Source: Deltaproteobacteria bacterium
GTDB lineage: Bacteria; Myxococcota_A; Polyangia; Polyangiales; Houyiibacteriaceae
DNA: 64,000 nucleotides
NCBI GenBank assembly: GCA_017644045.1
Contig: JAEPMI010000007.1
Coordinates: forward strand, 496,001-560,000
Direction: 5' to 3'
Shown here piece by piece: positions 31,107 to 38,232 of the stretch (position 1 is its first letter; every line of letters begins with the position of its first letter). The notes beneath the pieces were generated by a model. The model was not told where the DNA came from, ran no database searches, and worked only from the letters and a program-made list of their open reading frames with translations. A program made the position numbers and the translations under genes.

Positions 31107-32014
31107 TCGGCTACTCCCACTCCCAGCTGGCGGTCCAGCTGCGTCTGCACGTCCTCGGCATCCTCGAAGTCGGCCTCGGTGCGCGCTGGCACCGGACCGC
31201 GGCCGAGCGGCCGGTCGATCTCCGCTTCGAGCCACTGCCCCGGGCTGGACGCGAAGACCGCCCAGGGGCTTTTCATCGTGCCGTGGTCCGCTCGGCCGAA
31301 GGCCTCGACAGCTCGCCGCACCTCGGCAAGCCAGTCGTCCCCTCGGCGCTCGACGCCCCATCGGTAGACCTCGAGGCAGCGCTGCTCCTGCGACGCGAAG
31401 TTCCGGCCCGCACCGAGCCCGGTGATCGACAGGAAGATCTCCCAGACCCGACGCAACACCACCGGCCCCGGGTTGTCGCCCAGAGTGGCCTCGCCAGCCG
31501 AGCTCGCGCGCGCGGTGGTCTGGATGGTCTGGGAATTGGTATGGGGTATGGTCGTGGTCGAAGGGGTGACCGCTTCCGGTCGAGGGTGTGACCGGTGGTG
31601 GTCGAAGGGGTGACCGGTACCGGTCGAGGGTGTGACCGGTCGAACGGGTGACCGCTCTGGACTGGATGCGTGACCGGTCGAAGGGGTGACCGGTTCGGTC
31701 GGGCGGGTGACCGCCTCGGTCGAATGGGTGCCCGAAGCGGTCGAGGGGGTGACCGCTTCTGCGGCGAGAGCGAAGACGCCTCGGGCCCCCGACGAGCCGG
31801 GAACGCGAACGAGGAGCGGCGGCTCGCAGGCGACGAGCTCCTTCTGCGCCTTCACCACGCTCGACTTGGAGACGCCGCAGCGCCGCCCGATCAGGCGCTG
31901 CCCGACCGGGAGCCCCTTGGCGACGCACGGCCGCATGAAGGCGTAGACGATCTTCGCCAGTGGGCTGAGGTCTTGGCGCTCGAGCACCGAGCTCGGGATC
32001 TGCTCGAAGGTCAC
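31103..32014 (-). CDS. Replication initiator with winged-helix N-terminus, lambda O-like (303 aa)
   Basis: Residues 1-75 form a HTH_36-type winged helix (LSPLAKIVYAFMRPCVAKG, GRRCGVSKSSVVKAQKEL). Residues 85-160 are low-complexity, with repeated VTPST and GHPFD units encoded by the iteron array at 31556-31755. Residues 175-303 form a C-terminal domain (RVWEIFLSITGLG, CLEVYRWGVERRG) that should contact the loader. Gene order initiator-loader and the internal origin mirror lambda O-P. GTG start overlaps the upstream stop. Confidence 0.8.
   Translation of the reverse strand: MTFEQIPSSVLERQDLSPLAKIVYAFMRPCVAKGLPVGQRLIGRRCGVSKSSVVKAQKELVACEPPLLVRVPGSSGARGVFALAAEAVTPSTASGTHSTEAVTRPTEPVTPSTGHASSPERSPVRPVTPSTGTGHPFDHHRSHPRPEAVTPSTTTIPHTNSQTIQTTARASSAGEATLGDNPGPVVLRRVWEIFLSITGLGAGRNFASQEQRCLEVYRWGVERRGDDWLAEVRRAVEAFGRADHGTMKSPWAVFASSPGQWLEAEIDRPLGRGPVPARTEADFEDAEDVQTQLDRQLGVGVAE
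31556..31755. repeat. Iteron array, probable phage replication origin
   Basis: Ten copies of a 17-bp unit, consensus GGTCGARGGGGTGACCG, start at 31556, 31578, 31600, 31622, 31638, 31660 (degenerate), 31676, 31697, 31718 and 31739. Spacing is 21-22 bp (two helical turns) with two 16-bp steps. Each unit has inverted CGGTC/GACCG ends. A relatively AT-rich stretch (31531-31550) flanks the left side and may be the unwinding element. The array lies inside the initiator gene, as in lambda. Confidence 0.8.
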
Positions 32015-32223
32015 CGAGCGCTCCCCGTCCTGGGGTCGATGCCGAGCAGGCGCTGGCAGCGCTCCCGCTCGCGCTCGACGCGCTCCGTGGCGTGGCCGAG
32101 GCCGCCAACCGGGTGGCCCAGATCGGCCATCTTCCCCGCAGCTCGGCGCAGCAGGACCTCCGCGTCCTCGATGTCGCGAATCGCTGCCAGCTTCCTCGAT
32201 CGAAGGACCCGCTCCTCGCTCAT
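32011..32223 (-). CDS. Unknown small helical protein (70 aa)
   Basis: ATG 32223 overlaps the upstream stop and the TGA overlaps the initiator GTG. The product is charged and helical (SEERVLRSRKLAAIRDIEDAE, then ERVERERERCQRLLG). No family recognised. Its tight coupling to the initiator suggests a replication or recombination accessory role. Confidence 0.55.
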   Translation of the reverse strand: MSEERVLRSRKLAAIRDIEDAEVLLRRAAGKMADLGHPVGGLGHATERVERERERCQRLLGIDPRTGSAR

Positions 32224-32570
32224 GCGGCCCTCGATCGCCACTCGCGTCGAGCGACGATGCGCCGGGCGAGGTTGCGGGACATGAACCCGAGGCAGACCAG
32301 GCGACCGTCGCCGGAGTTGTGCTCGACGAGGATCGCGACGGCCGGCGTCCGCTCGAGGCGGAGCTCGACGGTGATCAGGTCCCGGCCGTTCTTGTCGACC
32401 CACTCCGAGACCGGAACGCTCGCGTCGTCCATCGCCTCCTCGAGCCGGTCGGCGATCGCGGCGCGGAGGTCCTCGTTGAGCAGGTCTCGGCCGGCGCCGA
32501 TCAGCTTGCGGGCCGACCGGAGCGCGCTGTCCGGCACGTCGAAGCGGTCGCTGACTCGGACGTACTTCAC
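32220..32570 (-). CDS. Unknown early phage protein (116 aa)
   Basis: GTG 32570 overlaps the stop of the mini-gene upstream. KYVRVSDRFDVPDSALRSAR, a helical acidic centre, and a beta-rich ITVELRLERTPAVAILVEHN segment suggest a compact domain. Function unknown; position is between the CII-like regulator and the initiator. Confidence 0.6.
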   Translation of the reverse strand: MKYVRVSDRFDVPDSALRSARKLIGAGRDLLNEDLRAAIADRLEEAMDDASVPVSEWVDKNGRDLITVELRLERTPAVAILVEHNSGDGRLVCLGFMSRNLARRIVARREWRSRAA

Positions 32571-32635
32571 GACCGCACCGCCTTCGCCATGAGGTAGAGG
32601 CCGTGGGTCACCCCGGCGATGAAGAGGACGATCAT
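32567..32635 (-). CDS. Possible 22-aa membrane mini-protein
   Basis: ATG 32635 overlaps the regulator stop (ATGA) and TGA overlaps the next GTG, so it sits exactly in the chain of coupled genes. The peptide MIVLFIAGVTHGLYLMAKAV is hydrophobic. Without it the 61-bp gap would break the overlap pattern of the operon. It may be a coupling leader rather than a functional protein. Confidence 0.35.
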   Translation of the reverse strand: MIVLFIAGVTHGLYLMAKAVRS

Positions 32636-33144
32636 CGCTCGGCCTCCGCTGGGTGAAGAGCGACCACGCCCTCCTCGTCGACCAGGTCCAGGAACGCGAG
32701 CGCGCGGTCGAGGGCGTCCCTCGCCTGGTGGAGCTCTTCGCGGGCCTTGGGCGTCTCCGGGCGCGAAGCGATGCCGTCGATCAGCATCTCGAAGAGCGCG
32801 GTGCTCGCCTCGCTGGTCTCCTTCTGGACGTCGAGGGCGAGCCGGATCGTGGCGGCGGTCGCGCCGGCCTTCGGCTTCGTGACGACGAGAAGCCCGAAGC
32901 GCTCCGCGATCCGACGAAGGAGCGCCACCTGCATCGCCTCCGGCAGAAGGAACACGTCCCGGAGGTTCATGGACCGTGTCTGCTTCCGGTCCGCCATCTC
33001 CCCGACGTGCTGGCGCTTCCGACCGATGGCCTCGGCGACGTCGGTCTGTGTGGTGTTTGCGTCCGTGAGAGCGCGAGCCAGGGCGTCGCTGCTCTCCGCG
33101 GCCGCGCGCTCCTTGGGCGTCTGTTCAGGTGCGGGGCGGGTCAA
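32632..33144 (-). CDS. HTH phage regulatory protein, CII-like (170 aa)
   Basis: An HTH is visible at residues 22-52 (LARALTDANTTQTDVAEAIG, then RKRQHVGEMADRK). The rest is helical with a probable dimerisation coiled coil (EASTALFEMLIDG, REELHQARDALDRAL). Its place as the first gene of the early-left replication operon beyond the Cro-like gene suggests a transcription activator or replication regulator. Confidence 0.65.
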   Translation of the reverse strand: MTRPAPEQTPKERAAAESSDALARALTDANTTQTDVAEAIGRKRQHVGEMADRKQTRSMNLRDVFLLPEAMQVALLRRIAERFGLLVVTKPKAGATAATIRLALDVQKETSEASTALFEMLIDGIASRPETPKAREELHQARDALDRALAFLDLVDEEGVVALHPAEAER

Positions 33145-33188
33145 CGGCGCACCTCGGCGGAGTGGCGGGCGACCGCCAGCTTGGAGAC

Positions 33189-33593
33189 ATGCGGCACCTC
33201 GTCCTCCTCCTGCTCTTCGGCTGCGCCGAGTCGATCGTGGTCACCCCGCCCGGCTGCGAGCCGATCGGCGAGGGCGTGCTCTCGTTCACCGAGCTCGAGG
33301 GCGACTGCGGCGCCCTCCCCGACCTCGAGGGCGTGCTCGACGCCGGACGCATCGACACCGACCCGCGGGGCTACCGGTGCGCCTACCGGCCGGAGCGGGA
33401 CGAAGCGTGCGGGCTCGCCTTCGATCTCACCTGCGAGGCGATGCCGCCGATCGGCGAGCTGGAGCTCGTCGGCGCGCTCGAACTCGAAGAGCCTGGGCGC
33501 TGGGTCGGCGAGGCGGAGCGGGTGATGTACCCGCTCGAGGGCCGGTCCGACGGGTGCCGCTCGACCTACGCGGTCGAGGCGGTGGGGCGATGA
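33189..33593 (+). CDS. Prophage lipoprotein, moron-like (134 aa)
   Basis: ATG 33189 starts a short signal peptide with lipobox LFGC (MRHLVLLLLFGC), followed by a Cys-rich mature domain (about six Cys) with acidic residues. It is a lone rightward gene inserted between leftward regulator genes, the typical placement of a moron expressed in the lysogen. Candidate roles are superinfection exclusion or surface change. An upstream in-frame start at 33129 would spoil the signal peptide. Confidence 0.7.
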   Translation: MRHLVLLLLFGCAESIVVTPPGCEPIGEGVLSFTELEGDCGALPDLEGVLDAGRIDTDPRGYRCAYRPERDEACGLAFDLTCEAMPPIGELELVGALELEEPGRWVGEAERVMYPLEGRSDGCRSTYAVEAVGR

Positions 33594-33601
33594 GGCCTCC
33601 A

Positions 33602-33844
33602 TCAGGCGACCTCAGCGGGAGCCGCCTCGCCCAGCTCGTGGCCGGCAGCGAGCCAGTGCATCGAACGACCCGTGAGTTCCGCCCACTTGGTGAGAACCTC
33701 GATCCCGGGGGTCAGGTGATCGTTCTCGTAGCGGCTGACCGTCTCCTTGGCCTTCTCCAGAAGCTCAGCGAATTCGGCCAGGGTCACGTAGCCAGCGTCG
33801 AGTCTGGCCTGGCGAAGGCGCGCACCCCGCGTGGGTTGGTCCAT
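33602..33844 (-). CDS. XRE-family regulator, Cro-like (80 aa)
   Basis: A compact HTH_XRE protein: GARLRQARLDAGYVTLAEFA, then LEKAKETVSRYENDHLTPG. It has no C-terminal domain, like Cro. ATG 33844 lacks a ribosome site and lies 36 bases after a TTGACG box inside an operator, suggesting a leaderless message. It is divergent from the second XRE gene at 33922 across three operators and leads the leftward early genes. Confidence 0.8.
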   Translation of the reverse strand: MDQPTRGARLRQARLDAGYVTLAEFAELLEKAKETVSRYENDHLTPGIEVLTKWAELTGRSMHWLAAGHELGEAAPAEVA

Positions 33845-33847
33845 GTG

Positions 33848-33904
33848 TTGACGCTTACATCAACATGACGCATGCGTCAACAGCCTGGTTGACGCATGCG
33901 TCTA
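33848..33904. promoter_or_regulatory. Operator cluster 1: three 16-bp palindromic sites with divergent promoters
   Basis: Sites at 33848-33863 (TTGACGCTTACATCAA), 33865-33880 (ATGACGCATGCGTCAA) and 33889-33904 (TTGACGCATGCGTCTA). The consensus TTGACGCATGCGTCAA occurs again in three copies at 37160-37221. Each site contains a -35-like TTGACG. The cluster lies between divergent XRE genes and should be bound by one or both, like lambda OR. Confidence 0.85.
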
Positions 33905-33921
33905 TTGGTGCCCGCAGGGGG

Positions 33922-34365
33922 ATGCGTGAACGTCATCAGGTGACGGACGACCTGGAACGCTCGGAGCTCGCGGAGGCCATCGGAGGTCGGTGCGTGGAGG
34001 TGCGAAAAATCGCCGGGAAGACCCAGCGCGAGCTCGCCGCCGAGACCGGGATCTCCAAGGAGACCATCTCTCGCTACGAGAACGGCAAGCTCCTGATGAC
34101 CGTCGAGGCCGCACACAAGATCGCCAAGGCAACGGGCGCGATGGCTGGCTACATCCTTACCGGGGAGACCGGCGAGATCTCCGACGACGAGAGCCCGCCC
34201 GGCTACCACGAGTTCGTCGAGCACTTCGGCCACCTGTTCGACCCGGACATGGTGAAGAAGATGGCGGGCACCCGCTTCTACGGCCGCTTCGGCCTCACCG
34301 CCGAGGAGATGACCGCGAAGCGCTACCTCGGGCTCGCTCGGTGGATCGAGGAGGCTCGGGGGTAG
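33922..34365 (+). CDS. XRE-family repressor, CI/ImmR/HipB-like (147 aa)
   Basis: An HTH_XRE domain at residues 14-70 (KIAGKTQRELAAETGISKET, then ISRYENGKLLMTVEAAHKIA) followed by a C-terminal helical domain with FVEHFGHLFDPDMVKKM. It is the only regulator transcribed toward the lysogeny genes and is likely the prophage repressor. It abuts a HipA-like kinase gene with no gap, an arrangement like hipBA. An ImmA/IrrE protease at 35839-36516 is a candidate to inactivate it. Start ATG 33922 has AGGGGG immediately before it. Confidence 0.78.
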   Translation: MRERHQVTDDLERSELAEAIGGRCVEVRKIAGKTQRELAAETGISKETISRYENGKLLMTVEAAHKIAKATGAMAGYILTGETGEISDDESPPGYHEFVEHFGHLFDPDMVKKMAGTRFYGRFGLTAEEMTAKRYLGLARWIEEARG

Positions 34366-35073
34366 GTGGCCATCCGGAACGTCGATATTCTCGGCCGCGT
34401 TCCGCTAAGCGAGGGGGCGGTTGAGGCGGACGCGCACGGGTTCGCTAAGCCGCCCACGTTCAACGTGCCGCGAACCGTGGTGAACGAGTACATCTCGATG
34501 CGCCTAGCCATCGCTGCGGGCCTTCCGGTCGCCCCGGGCACGATCGTCTACACCGACGACGGGGGACCGCTCTACCTCAGCCTCTCTGTGGCCCCGGATG
34601 GTCGCCGGCCGCCGCCGGCCGACTGCGCCGGACTCTGGCGCGACGAGCCGAAGACCGCAGCCGGCATCGTGCTGTTCGACATTCTGATCCTGAACACCGA
34701 CCGCTTCGCTGATAACCTCGCCTACACCCACCCGGTCCAGCCCGCTGCGATCTTCGACCACGACCGCGCTCTGCTCGGCTCGCGTGACGATCCGCCGATC
34801 GGGAGCCGCCTGCTCGAGGTGGTGGAGGACCACGAACTCGGTGCCCACGTCGACGACCCAACGGCGTTCGATGGGTGGTGGAGGCGCCTGCAATTTCACC
34901 CCGGCGTGCTGCAGGATCTCATGGCCGATCTAGTACGCCGTGGCCTGATTTCTCGAGCGGAGGGCCACGACATTGTGGACTTCCTCCAGCGCAGATCTGC
35001 GATTCTGCTAGACTTGCTGGCCCGCTCCCCTTTCTTGCCGAAGGTGGGGCGCCCCACCACCCTGATCACATGA
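34366..35073 (+). CDS. HipA-like kinase family protein (235 aa)
   Basis: GTG start directly after the repressor stop. RTVVNEYISMRLAIAAGLPV (about 36-55) is like the HipA_2 N-lobe, NTDRFADN (110-117) is the catalytic loop (TDR..DN in place of NxDDHxxN) and IFDHDRALL (129-137) supplies the metal-binding acid. HipA-like proteins are Ser/Thr kinases that can act as toxins. It overlaps a DUF3037-type gene by ATGA, a pairing found in many bacteria. In this prophage it belongs to the lysogen-expressed operon. Confidence 0.75.
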   Translation: MAIRNVDILGRVPLSEGAVEADAHGFAKPPTFNVPRTVVNEYISMRLAIAAGLPVAPGTIVYTDDGGPLYLSLSVAPDGRRPPPADCAGLWRDEPKTAAGIVLFDILILNTDRFADNLAYTHPVQPAAIFDHDRALLGSRDDPPIGSRLLEVVEDHELGAHVDDPTAFDGWWRRLQFHPGVLQDLMADLVRRGLISRAEGHDIVDFLQRRSAILLDLLARSPFLPKVGRPTTLIT

Positions 35074-35837
35074 CTGCCCGCTGGTACCTCGCGAAACACG
35101 TGCCCGACCCACGGCGCAACGAGCCGCGGAACGTCGGCGTCATCGTTGAAAGCCACGGTCGGATGGCGGCCATGTTCCTCGGCGAGGAGGACGGTCGAAT
35201 CGACGACCTCCGCTTCCTGTCACCGCTGAAGGTGCAGAACCGGCAGACCTACCGAGCGTGGGTCGAAACTTGGCGCCGGATGATGGGCGAGGGGGCGTTC
35301 GAGAAGGTCCTGTCGCAACGAGTGGGCGACCCCTACTACGTGGAGCTCGCCGGCCAACGGGTCTCGGGCGAGATCCCGTCGCCCGAGAGGTGGGTGAAAC
35401 AGCTCTTCAGCGAGCTCGTAGAGCGTCCTCGGCCCGCCAAGCGACCGTCACCGTCCGTCGTCGCAGACAACGTCGTGCGCATCATCGAGGTCGCGCACCA
35501 TGTGAAGTTCATCCACGACGTCAGGCTCGACACCGCGGTCTTCGACTACTTCCTCAAGCCAGCGAACGGATACCTGAAGCGCGTCCGATTCGAGCGGAAC
35601 AACACGAAGCTGAACGCCAGACAGTTCAACGACGCGGTCACCTGCATCGAGACTGTGAAGGGGCAGCTGCAGGCGACTCGTCCGCTGGTGCTCCTTCACC
35701 TGCCGAGCCGGCCGGACGCGACCTCGATCGAGTTCGCTGAGGAGCTGAAGAAGCGGGCGGCCGTCGAGGAACTGGCGGACGAGTTCGACACCGCCAAGCG
35801 CGTGAGTCACCGGCTCTTCGACGAGGCCGCGGAGTAG
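35070..35837 (+). CDS. DUF3037-like protein (255 aa)
   Basis: TARWYLAKHVPDPRRNEPRN followed by VGVIVES matches the DUF3037 N-terminal pattern (xRYVPDxxRxExxNVGVVV). The remainder is helical with a central ADNVVRIIEVAHHVKFIHDV block and an acidic C-terminus. Genes of this family often follow HipA-like kinases; they may be substrates, antitoxins or effectors. ATG 35070 overlaps the kinase stop. Confidence 0.7.
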   Translation: MTARWYLAKHVPDPRRNEPRNVGVIVESHGRMAAMFLGEEDGRIDDLRFLSPLKVQNRQTYRAWVETWRRMMGEGAFEKVLSQRVGDPYYVELAGQRVSGEIPSPERWVKQLFSELVERPRPAKRPSPSVVADNVVRIIEVAHHVKFIHDVRLDTAVFDYFLKPANGYLKRVRFERNNTKLNARQFNDAVTCIETVKGQLQATRPLVLLHLPSRPDATSIEFAEELKKRAAVEELADEFDTAKRVSHRLFDEAAE

Positions 35838-35838
35838 C

Positions 35839-36516
35839 TCACTCCGCCGCCATCGCGCGGTAGGTCCGCGCCTCCCACTCCTCGACGCCGGCGACGAGGA
35901 CCACTCGGTCGTAGCCCGGTGAGGGCACGCTATACGCAGTCACGAGGTTGTCGGCGTAGACGTGCCGCTCCGACCCCGCCGCCTCGGTGACGAGCTCCTT
36001 CTCCCACGGCTCGAGACGCTTCGGGTGGGGTCCGCCCTGGTTGGTCACCCAGCGCGACCGCTCCCGGTACCAGATGTCGCCGTTGTCGATGATGGTGGCG
36101 ACGCAGGCGACCGTCCGGGGGAGCCGGCGGGCGAGGACCTCCCAGCTGACTTCGTAGCGCCCTACGAGCTGGGCCAGGTCCCACGCGGTCCGGCTCAGCT
36201 GCCGCTTGAAGTCCTGCTCGGGCACCAGGATGGCTCCGGCGATCTCCGAGGCAGTTGGGCAGGTCGAGGGCAGGCCCACGTGGTGAGCGGCGAGGTGGCC
36301 GAGCTCGTGCGCGATGTCGAAGCGCTGCTGCCACGGTTCCCGGTCGGGGTCGTGGGTGATGAAGCCCCCGATGGTGGCGGCCGGGCCGGGCGCGTGGACG
36401 ACCTCGAGGTCCCACATCGCGGCGAGCTCCACGGGGTCGATCGGCGGGTCCGGGTTGTGGCAGGAATCGAGAAAGAACCGCGCGGCGCCGGCGACATCGA
36501 GGAGGCGATCGTCCAT
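35839..36516 (-). CDS. ImmA/IrrE-family zinc metallopeptidase (225 aa)
   Basis: RFDIAHELGHLAAHH at residues 65-79 contains the HExxH zinc site (H70, E71, H74). The N-terminal PPIDPVELAAMWDLEVVHAP is typical of the family. ImmA of ICEBs1 cleaves its XRE repressor to trigger induction, so this protein is a good candidate to inactivate the repressor at 33922-34365. It is convergent with the HipA/DUF3037 operon, with one base between stops. Confidence 0.87.
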   Translation of the reverse strand: MDDRLLDVAGAARFFLDSCHNPDPPIDPVELAAMWDLEVVHAPGPAATIGGFITHDPDREPWQQRFDIAHELGHLAAHHVGLPSTCPTASEIAGAILVPEQDFKRQLSRTAWDLAQLVGRYEVSWEVLARRLPRTVACVATIIDNGDIWYRERSRWVTNQGGPHPKRLEPWEKELVTEAAGSERHVYADNLVTAYSVPSPGYDRVVLVAGVEEWEARTYRAMAAE

Positions 36517-36564
36517 CGCCGGCGATCGATCGATCGGGGGTGTGACGATCTGGGGCCAGGCTCC

Positions 36565-37098
36565 CTAGTCGCCAATGATCAGCGTGGCTTCGGCGCCCCA
36601 GTACCCCGAATCGAAGGTCTCCTCACCCTGCACGATCGTCTGACGCTGGCCACATGCCACCTGCACAACGCCCTCCTCGTGAGTCCAGGAGCCCTCGCGG
36701 CATCCCTCGAGCCTCGGCGGCCAGTCGCCCGCGCACCCAACGGTCGTGCTCGCGGTGCCCTCGGGGCAGGTCTCCGGGTCTGGGCCCACCCGGGCATGGT
36801 CGCAAACGACAGCTGCGATGCGCGTCTGCCGTGGGTCCGTCCCGACCTCGAACCGCGCCACGTAGGCGACCACCGTGCTCTCCGACAGAACCTCAAGAGT
36901 CTCGCTGTTGCGGGTGGTCTGCGTGCGGGTAAATGGCTCGCAGGCGGCGGTCATCGCGGACGGTTGTGCTCGGGCATCCGCACCGTCCAGCGCTGCCGCA
37001 GCGTCGCTCATCATGTCCGCGACCGTCCCAGCCTCGCCGCAGGCGACCGCCATCACGACTGCCAGCACAACCACCACCCCAGCCCGATATCGATTCAT
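36565..37098 (-). CDS. Prophage lipoprotein (177 aa)
   Basis: ATG 37098 begins a signal peptide (MNRYRAGVVVVLAVVMAVAC) with a lipobox-like AVAC at residues 17-20. The mature part is Thr/Ser-rich, has about seven Cys residues and no known domain. It is divergent from the early-right operon across operator cluster 2 and lies upstream of the ImmA gene, so it may be under repressor control. Confidence 0.7.
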   Translation of the reverse strand: MNRYRAGVVVVLAVVMAVACGEAGTVADMMSDAAAALDGADARAQPSAMTAACEPFTRTQTTRNSETLEVLSESTVVAYVARFEVGTDPRQTRIAAVVCDHARVGPDPETCPEGTASTTVGCAGDWPPRLEGCREGSWTHEEGVVQVACGQRQTIVQGEETFDSGYWGAEATLIIGD

Positions 37099-37159
37099 GC
37101 CGCATGGTCGCCCGAGCATGGCCCTCGATGAGGCGAGGAGTGCGGTTGCTCACATGACG

Positions 37160-37221
37160 ATGACGTAAACATCAACTCAGTGCTTGACGCATGCGTCAAC
37201 CTATGATGACGTACGCGTCAT
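37160..37221. promoter_or_regulatory. Operator cluster 2: three 16-bp palindromic sites, early-right promoter
   Basis: Sites at 37160-37175 (ATGACGTAAACATCAA), 37184-37199 (TTGACGCATGCGTCAA, a perfect palindrome) and 37206-37221 (ATGACGTACGCGTCAT). They match the three sites at 33848-33904. The third site overlaps the ATG of the first early-right gene. TTGACG at 37184 is 36 bases before that ATG, the same distance as for the Cro-like gene. Equivalent to a second lambda-type operator. Confidence 0.85.
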
Positions 37222-37834
37222 GCAGCACGCATCCACCCGCCTCGCCGACCTGGCCGATCTCGTCCACCGAGCGGCCACCTCGGACATCCGCCACGACCTC
37301 GACTCGCTCGTCGACGCGCTGACCCACGTCACGCTCCCGGAGCTCGCCGAGGCCTTCGCCGCCGCGTACCGCGCGAACGAGGAGGACGCCCGTGACCTGG
37401 GACTGCTGTGCGACTTCATCGCCCCCATCGCCCAGGAGACGTGCCGCGGGCAGGTCCCGGTCGTCCTGCAGAGCAGCCCGGCGCTCGACCCGGCGGTCCG
37501 CGCCATCACGGCGATCCTCGGACCCGTCTACGTCGAGGACGACGCTCCCGAGGAGCGCGCCCGGAACATCGTCTGCGGCCTCGCCGGCGACCCCGACCCG
37601 GCCATGTGGGAGGGCATCGCCTACTCGCTTCGCGTCCGCGAGCTCGCGGTCGAGCTGCCGGAGGCCGCGCTCGAGTCGCTGGCGCTTCGGGTGCTCGCGG
37701 CGTTCGTCGCGGCGACGCGGCCCGAGTCCGACCAGCTCACGAAGGTGGGCGACCTCACCCGCTATGGCGTCCCGGCCCGCTGGGCGGTCTGCTCCGCCTC
37801 GCTCGTCTCGCCGGTCCTCGAGGGTGCGGCGTGA
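37220..37834 (+). CDS. First early-right protein, unknown (204 aa)
   Basis: ATG 37220 overlaps the last operator and has no ribosome site, so a leaderless message is likely. The product is helical and acidic with Ala/Glu/Val repeats: RLADLADLVHRAATSDIRHD, a TLPELAEAFAAAYRANEEDA helix and a C-terminal LRVLAAFVAATRPE. No family recognised. As the first gene after the operator it is in the position of early phage takeover or antirepression genes. Confidence 0.6.
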   Translation: MQHASTRLADLADLVHRAATSDIRHDLDSLVDALTHVTLPELAEAFAAAYRANEEDARDLGLLCDFIAPIAQETCRGQVPVVLQSSPALDPAVRAITAILGPVYVEDDAPEERARNIVCGLAGDPDPAMWEGIAYSLRVRELAVELPEAALESLALRVLAAFVAATRPESDQLTKVGDLTRYGVPARWAVCSASLVSPVLEGAA

Positions 37835-38136
37835 ACCACACCGTCATCAGCCAGGAGCAGCTCAACCAGCTGGTCGCCGACGCGGCCATCGGCCGGGAGC
37901 TCCGAGAGATGGTCGAGCGGCGAGCTCGCGAATCCGCGTTGGAAGACTGGCCTGGACTCGGGGCGACGGTAGCCGGCTGCGCGGAGATCGATGCCTCCGT
38001 CGCGATGGAGTTCGGGTTGGACGACGTCCCGGAGTCCATCTGGAAGTCGCTGCGCGAGGCCGCGGTGGCTGCGGCCACTCGCGTTTACGAGTCGCACCCA
38101 CCGAAACCCGCCGAGGCGAGCGCACCCCACACCTGA
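37831..38136 (+). CDS. Unknown early protein (101 aa)
   Basis: GTG start overlaps the previous stop (GTGA). Helical N-terminus (TVISQEQLNQLVADAAIGRE, LREMVERRARE) and an acidic middle. No known domain. A 96-bp gap without features separates it from the next gene. Confidence 0.55.
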   Translation: MNHTVISQEQLNQLVADAAIGRELREMVERRARESALEDWPGLGATVAGCAEIDASVAMEFGLDDVPESIWKSLREAAVAAATRVYESHPPKPAEASAPHT

Positions 38137-38232
38137 CGGCCGGGGCGCGCTGGTCCCCACTCCCCCACCTCAGCCAGCGCGTCCCCGGCCTTCTTCAACT
38201 CATCCCGCCCTCGGGCGGAGGAAGGAACAGCC

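Noticed and set aside
31556-31755. CRISPR-like array
   Set aside because: Repeats are 17 bp with 0-5-bp gaps, lie inside a gene and have no unique spacers; iterons fit far better.
33848-33904. Rho-independent terminators
   Set aside because: The palindromes lack T-runs and recur as three-site clusters at two divergent promoters, which marks them as operators.
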